A DNA stretch of 64,000 nt from Taxillus chinensis (Eukaryota; Streptophyta; Magnoliopsida; Santalales; Loranthaceae): positions 304,258-368,257 of the forward strand of contig CM042090.1 of NCBI GenBank assembly GCA_023512835.1, read 5' to 3'. Shown here one piece after another: positions 60,901 through 64,000 of this stretch. The notes below the pieces were generated by a model. That model saw only the letters and a list, made by a program, of their open reading frames with translations. It made no database searches and was not told the origin of the DNA. The first letter of the stretch is position 1, and every line of letters starts with the position of its first letter. Made by a program: the position numbers and the translations under genes.

Positions 60901-62060
60901 TGTTTCATATTCACGCTTATAGGAAAATTGTAATCTTGCACTTGAGTTCTGTCCATCGATTTTGATCGGCTGATGAGAAGCTCACTGCGACAAGCACAAA
61001 GAAAACGAGAAAGATCGCCGTAACAAAATGAGGATATAAGAATATTTTCATAATTAGATTAATTTATTACTTTACATTTCTGCATATACCAAACGCAGTT
61101 AATGGAATAAAAATTTTCTGGTGATTTCATTTTCCCCAATATGATTCCCGCGTATCAAACATGGCCTAATTGTACTTTCTAGGGATTGATCATCAATATT
61201 ACCTTGTGTTTAAATCATCCAACCTCTTTTAGCCTTCTTTGCGAGCGCAAAAAAGGAGGTTTGCAAAACATAACTCGAATATTACCCATGATGCATATGC
61301 AAAGACTTGTTTTGTTTTTCTTATAACTGAATGTGAGCCTTGCTACTTATTTTGGTTTATAAGCATCTAATCTACAGTATAAATTGTTTTCCCTTTCCAA
61401 TCTTGAAGAGAAGAAAAATTGAATGGCTTAGGCATTGTTTTCTGCCCCACAGGCCTTATCCATATACGGTTCACTGTCAAGAGCTAAATTTGCTGCAAAG
61501 AATGGTCAGCTTAGTTGCACGGTACTCAGGGATTCAGTCATCCAAGCAATTCATGAAGCTGGTGGGAAAATTGATTATGCTGAGGTGCGCATTCTGCACC
61601 ATTTTTGTTTATAAAGTTTGCATTGGCAACACGTGGTATGCAAGATATCGTTTTCTGAAAATTCTCCCAAGAATTTTAGATTGATAAACAGTAACTTGCT
61701 TATTTTACAAAGAAAATGTCTACTCTACACTCTTTTTATTTTGTCTTTGCAAGGTTGTTATGAACCCTTTTTATAATTTTATCATAGATGTAAATGGCAT
61801 ACAAAACTAAACTATCACAATCCCTCCGTTCTAGTATTTAGTATTTGATTTTTTGTACGTCTAGCTACTTAACAAGTATGGCCTGATCGATATAGCTTTT
61901 ATTGCACTTACAATTTGTTTGTTGTCATTTCCTTAAACACCAGATTGTCGACCAAGAAAGTTTGAAAGCAGTAGAGGAGATTAAATCCGCAGTTGTTTTC
62001 TGCGTTGCTGCATGGTTTGGAAAGGTCAGGCTGATTGATAACATGGAAATCAATTTATGA
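57907..62060 (+). CDS. PANC: Pantothenate synthetase (pantoate--beta-alanine ligase)
   Basis: Four exons (57907-58506, 59725-59838, 61453-61584, 61944-62060) with GT-AG introns, all in phase 0, encode 320 residues. The enzyme joins pantoate and beta-alanine using ATP to make pantothenate (vitamin B5), the precursor of coenzyme A; the plant enzyme is thought to be cytosolic, and no targeting peptide is obvious. Motifs in order: [15 protein letters not shown] (the GH of the HIGH nucleotide-binding motif), [13 protein letters not shown], the plant-specific linker ending [60 protein letters not shown] (KMSKS equivalent) and the C-terminal VDQESL and [16 protein letters not shown]. The length fits plant PANC (~310 residues). 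Intron 2 carries a TIR element with a CT-rich minisatellite. A second Met (residue 17) could also serve as start. Confidence 0.97.
59579..59610 (+). repeat. Poly(C) plus (TA)n tract in PANC intron 1
   Basis: A C run of about a dozen bases is followed directly by CACATATATATATATATATG. Simple sequence, no inferred function. Confidence 0.85.
60181..61166. mobile_element. PIF/Harbinger-like TIR element in PANC intron 2
   Basis: The left end TAGCATGTTTGGTATGCG and the reverse complement of the right end, GGCCATGTTTGATACGCG, match at 14 of 18 positions. TAA flanks both sides (60178-60180 and 61167-61169). The GCATGTTTGGT-like terminus with a 3-bp TAA/TTA duplication fits the PIF/Harbinger group. 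There is no transposase; the interior is largely a CT-rich minisatellite. PANC remains intact, so the element is spliced out with the intron. Confidence 0.55.
60405..60720 (+). repeat. C/T-rich minisatellite inside PANC intron 2
   Basis: Degenerate units of ~60-70 bases built from TGCTCTCTCTCCCGC, then CCCTCCTCCCACCCC, recur about five times, with runs of consecutive C. The opposite strand is G-rich with many GGG runs and could form G-quadruplexes. Confidence 0.8.
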
Positions 62061-62771
62061 GCGAGCAGCGCCAACGGACTTGCTTCCCTTGATTGGTCCA
62101 TCAGCTTCTTTCTCAACTTGGGCTGACTTTTATTTTATTTTATTTGACATTTTTACTTCGGCCTTCTAAAACAGAATAAGGCAGCATATTGCGATCCATA
62201 ATACAACTCTATTGGTGCATTCTTGCGGTGACTTTTTTTTTCTGAAAAGAATTTTATCTTCCCTAATTTGGTTGAAAATATAAATTCATATTTAACATGC
62301 AACAATCACATCAGTTATCTTCTCCCCCAACAATCATCAGTAATCTTCTCTCCCCAGTAGCAACACGGCACAAAAGGCATGAAAAATACGCTGGGTAAAA
62401 AACATACGCCCTGATGTTTGCCTCAAAACTGATCAATGAGACAGCGCAATCAACGACAACTTGCACAACCGCAGCAGGCAAAACAAAAAACAAGGAATAT
62501 AAAAGCCACCAATGGTTACATACAAACGTCAACATCAATTCTGCCATCTAACAAAATGAAGAGGTGACCCACACAACTCATACTAGCGTCAAAAGAATAC
62601 AATCTATACAGCAATCCTCTCACAATACATACTAGAATCAAGAGAGCATATAACCCACCAAAACAAAGAACAAAAGGCAATATTGTGGTGAAGGGAAGAA
62701 GCAGCTTCCCAGAAACAGAGCAGGCCACAATCCAATAGGGAAAATTCCAAGCATTTCAAAGGGGAGTACCG
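62061..62771. other. Tail-to-tail 3' flanks of PANC (+) and VAMP72 (-)
   Basis: Only 711 bases separate the two stop codons, so both 3' UTRs must lie here. No further gene is seen. The right half (to ~62300) is probably the VAMP72 3' UTR. Confidence 0.6.
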
Positions 62772-62915
62772 TCAACAGTTGAATCCGTGACAAACAGACA
62801 AAATTATTATGAGTATTAAGGCAAGGAGGATGCCCAACACTATTAGTTTTATCTTCATATTCTGCAACCACATCTTCCTCCTCATCTGAGTTCCCTGTGT
62901 TCTGAAATCTTGTGC
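62772..62915 (-). CDS. VAMP72-family longin R-SNARE, last coding exon (gene continues past the right edge)
   Basis: On the minus strand, after a TTTCAG acceptor, 47 codons and a TGA encode [20 protein letters not shown], then [20 protein letters not shown] and VCHGFNC. This is the end of the SNARE motif, a basic juxtamembrane stretch and a single C-terminal transmembrane anchor, as in plant VAMP721-VAMP726 proteins (v-SNAREs for secretion and plate/plasma-membrane fusion). The exon starts in phase 0. The longin domain and most of the SNARE helix are not in the window; no earlier exon is visible up to base 64000, so the preceding intron is at least ~1 kb. Which VAMP72 member it is cannot be decided from 47 residues. 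It is tail-to-tail with PANC. Confidence 0.88.
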   Translation of the reverse strand, partial: AQDFRTQGTQMRRKMWLQNMKIKLIVLGILLALILIIILSVCHGFNC

Positions 62916-64000
62916 CTGAAACACCACATTTCTTGTTTAATATAATGTTCAATCTAACCCAATACAGAACAAGCCATTTAAAAACAGTGTCAAAACTTAG
63001 GTATGGAAAAAAATGGCTACAAAATTCACTGGAATTAAATGTGTCCAGGGCCTGCTATTTTAATCATGCTAAAGAAATATCAAAATAATGAAACATTGCT
63101 ATGCAACTCACCATCACAATGATAACACTACATAAAATAAAATGTAAAAATCATTTTTAGTAACAGCTTTTTAACCCACCATCCATTTCAATTGCATACT
63201 AAAAACCCACTAAAAATGATGCTGTTTTGAGGACAAAGACATCATTTTCTAAAAAATGAAGAAGCATTAACAAATAACAAATACATAAGAGTAACTCCAA
63301 GACTATTCTATATTTTATATTTGCAAGTGAAGAAAATTCATATGTGAAGAGTCATTTTTTAAAGTTTAATCTTTTCTATTTTATATGTATTTATGTTAAA
63401 AAAATATTTTTTTCACAATGAGCAATGGGTCTAGGCGATGGATGAGAAGTGACAGCATGTGGTTATGGGCATAGGGAAACTAAAACGTGATGGGCGGCAA
63501 TGTTGTAGGGAAACTGGAAGTGATGGAGTCCTGCTATGGGCATCTGGGATGGGGAGTAGGGATGGGAGGTGCTTGGGATGGGGCGACAGGGATGGAGGGG
63601 GCTTGGGATGAGGTGGCGGGGATGGGGGTTGCCTGGGATGGTGCAGCAGGGATGGGGGCCTGGGATGGGGCGGGGGCAAAAAGAGACAGAATGGAAGATA
63701 GGAGCAAAGAGAAAAGACAAAAATCTAAAAAAAATTAATAATAATAATATATAAAATTACTGTAGTAATTTTTACATATAAAGAGTCATGTGAAAAGCAA
63801 AAACCTGTTGGAACATAGATTTGAAGTTTTGTTTTCTACATATAAATAATAGAGTGTGTTGGAAATGCTTTAACATAGATACAATCCTAAGTTGATTCCC
63901 CTAAATATTCTCACAAGTTACATCTAATACTGCAGTTTCTATCCCACGGTATAGACCTAAAAATAGCAGCACTTTCATAGAGGAAAGAAACTGAAGGACT
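62916..64000 (-). other. Intron of the VAMP72 gene, up to the window edge
   Basis: No exon, acceptor-flanked coding stretch or RNA gene is recognisable. It is AT-rich except for the G-rich minisatellite listed separately. Confidence 0.6.
63535..63673 (+). repeat. G-rich minisatellite in the VAMP72 intron
   Basis: Four to five degenerate units of ~33 bases contain GGGATGGGG(G) followed by a variable TTGCCTGGGATG-type segment. Many GGG/GGGG runs within short spacing make it a candidate G-quadruplex former on the plus strand (a C-rich tract in the transcribed pre-mRNA). Confidence 0.8.

Overview
The window is nuclear DNA from a flowering plant, most likely a woody eudicot. Evidence: genes split by GT-AG introns, AT-rich intergenic DNA full of microsatellites and decayed transposons, and plant-specific families (PPR protein, glutamate-receptor-like channel, VAMP72 SNARE, AVT amino-acid transporter). 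The species cannot be named from sequence alone.

Layout. 1-1332: 3' part of a PPR gene (+). 3613-7301: complete six-exon GLR3-type glutamate-receptor-like channel (-). 9140-11489: four-exon PP2C phosphatase (+), divergent from the GLR. 12978-14264: intronless AVT3-type vacuolar amino-acid transporter (+). 14265-29042: gene-poor DNA with a hAT-like element (16070-16854), a PIF/Harbinger-like element (26610-27644), tandem repeats and a long (CT)n tract. 29043-31529 and 47986-49026: the two halves of one SRPK-type protein kinase gene (+). 49027-57906: gene-poor, with an LTR-retrotransposon/gag remnant and a second hAT-like element. 57907-62060: complete four-exon pantothenate synthetase PANC (+). 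62772-62915: last coding exon of a VAMP72 R-SNARE (-) that runs off the right edge, tail-to-tail with PANC.

The dominant structure is a giant imperfect inverted duplication. Bases ~31530-47985, which split the SRPK catalytic exon just after its DFG motif, are a degraded reverse complement of ~30762 back to ~10410. The copy contains ruined versions of the PP2C, AVT3 and SRPK exon 1. Degradation is moderate up to ~42.4 kb, then becomes extreme, with many short deletions and loss of A in favour of C/G/T. Coding and non-coding DNA are hit alike, and the only frameshifts in the otherwise intact genes lie beside this insert. I read it as an assembly artefact: a fold-back (palindromic) uncorrected long read placed in a gap inside SRPK. 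A real inverted duplication is possible but less likely. Open reading frames inside 31530-47985 should not be treated as genes.

The genes do not form one pathway. They are ordinary plant housekeeping and signalling genes: organellar RNA processing (PPR), Ca2+ signalling (GLR), dephosphorylation (PP2C), vacuolar amino-acid export (AVT3), splicing-factor phosphorylation (SRPK), pantothenate/CoA synthesis (PANC) and vesicle fusion (VAMP72). I found no convincing new biological system; the main result is the artefact-like palindrome, plus several well-delimited small transposons.
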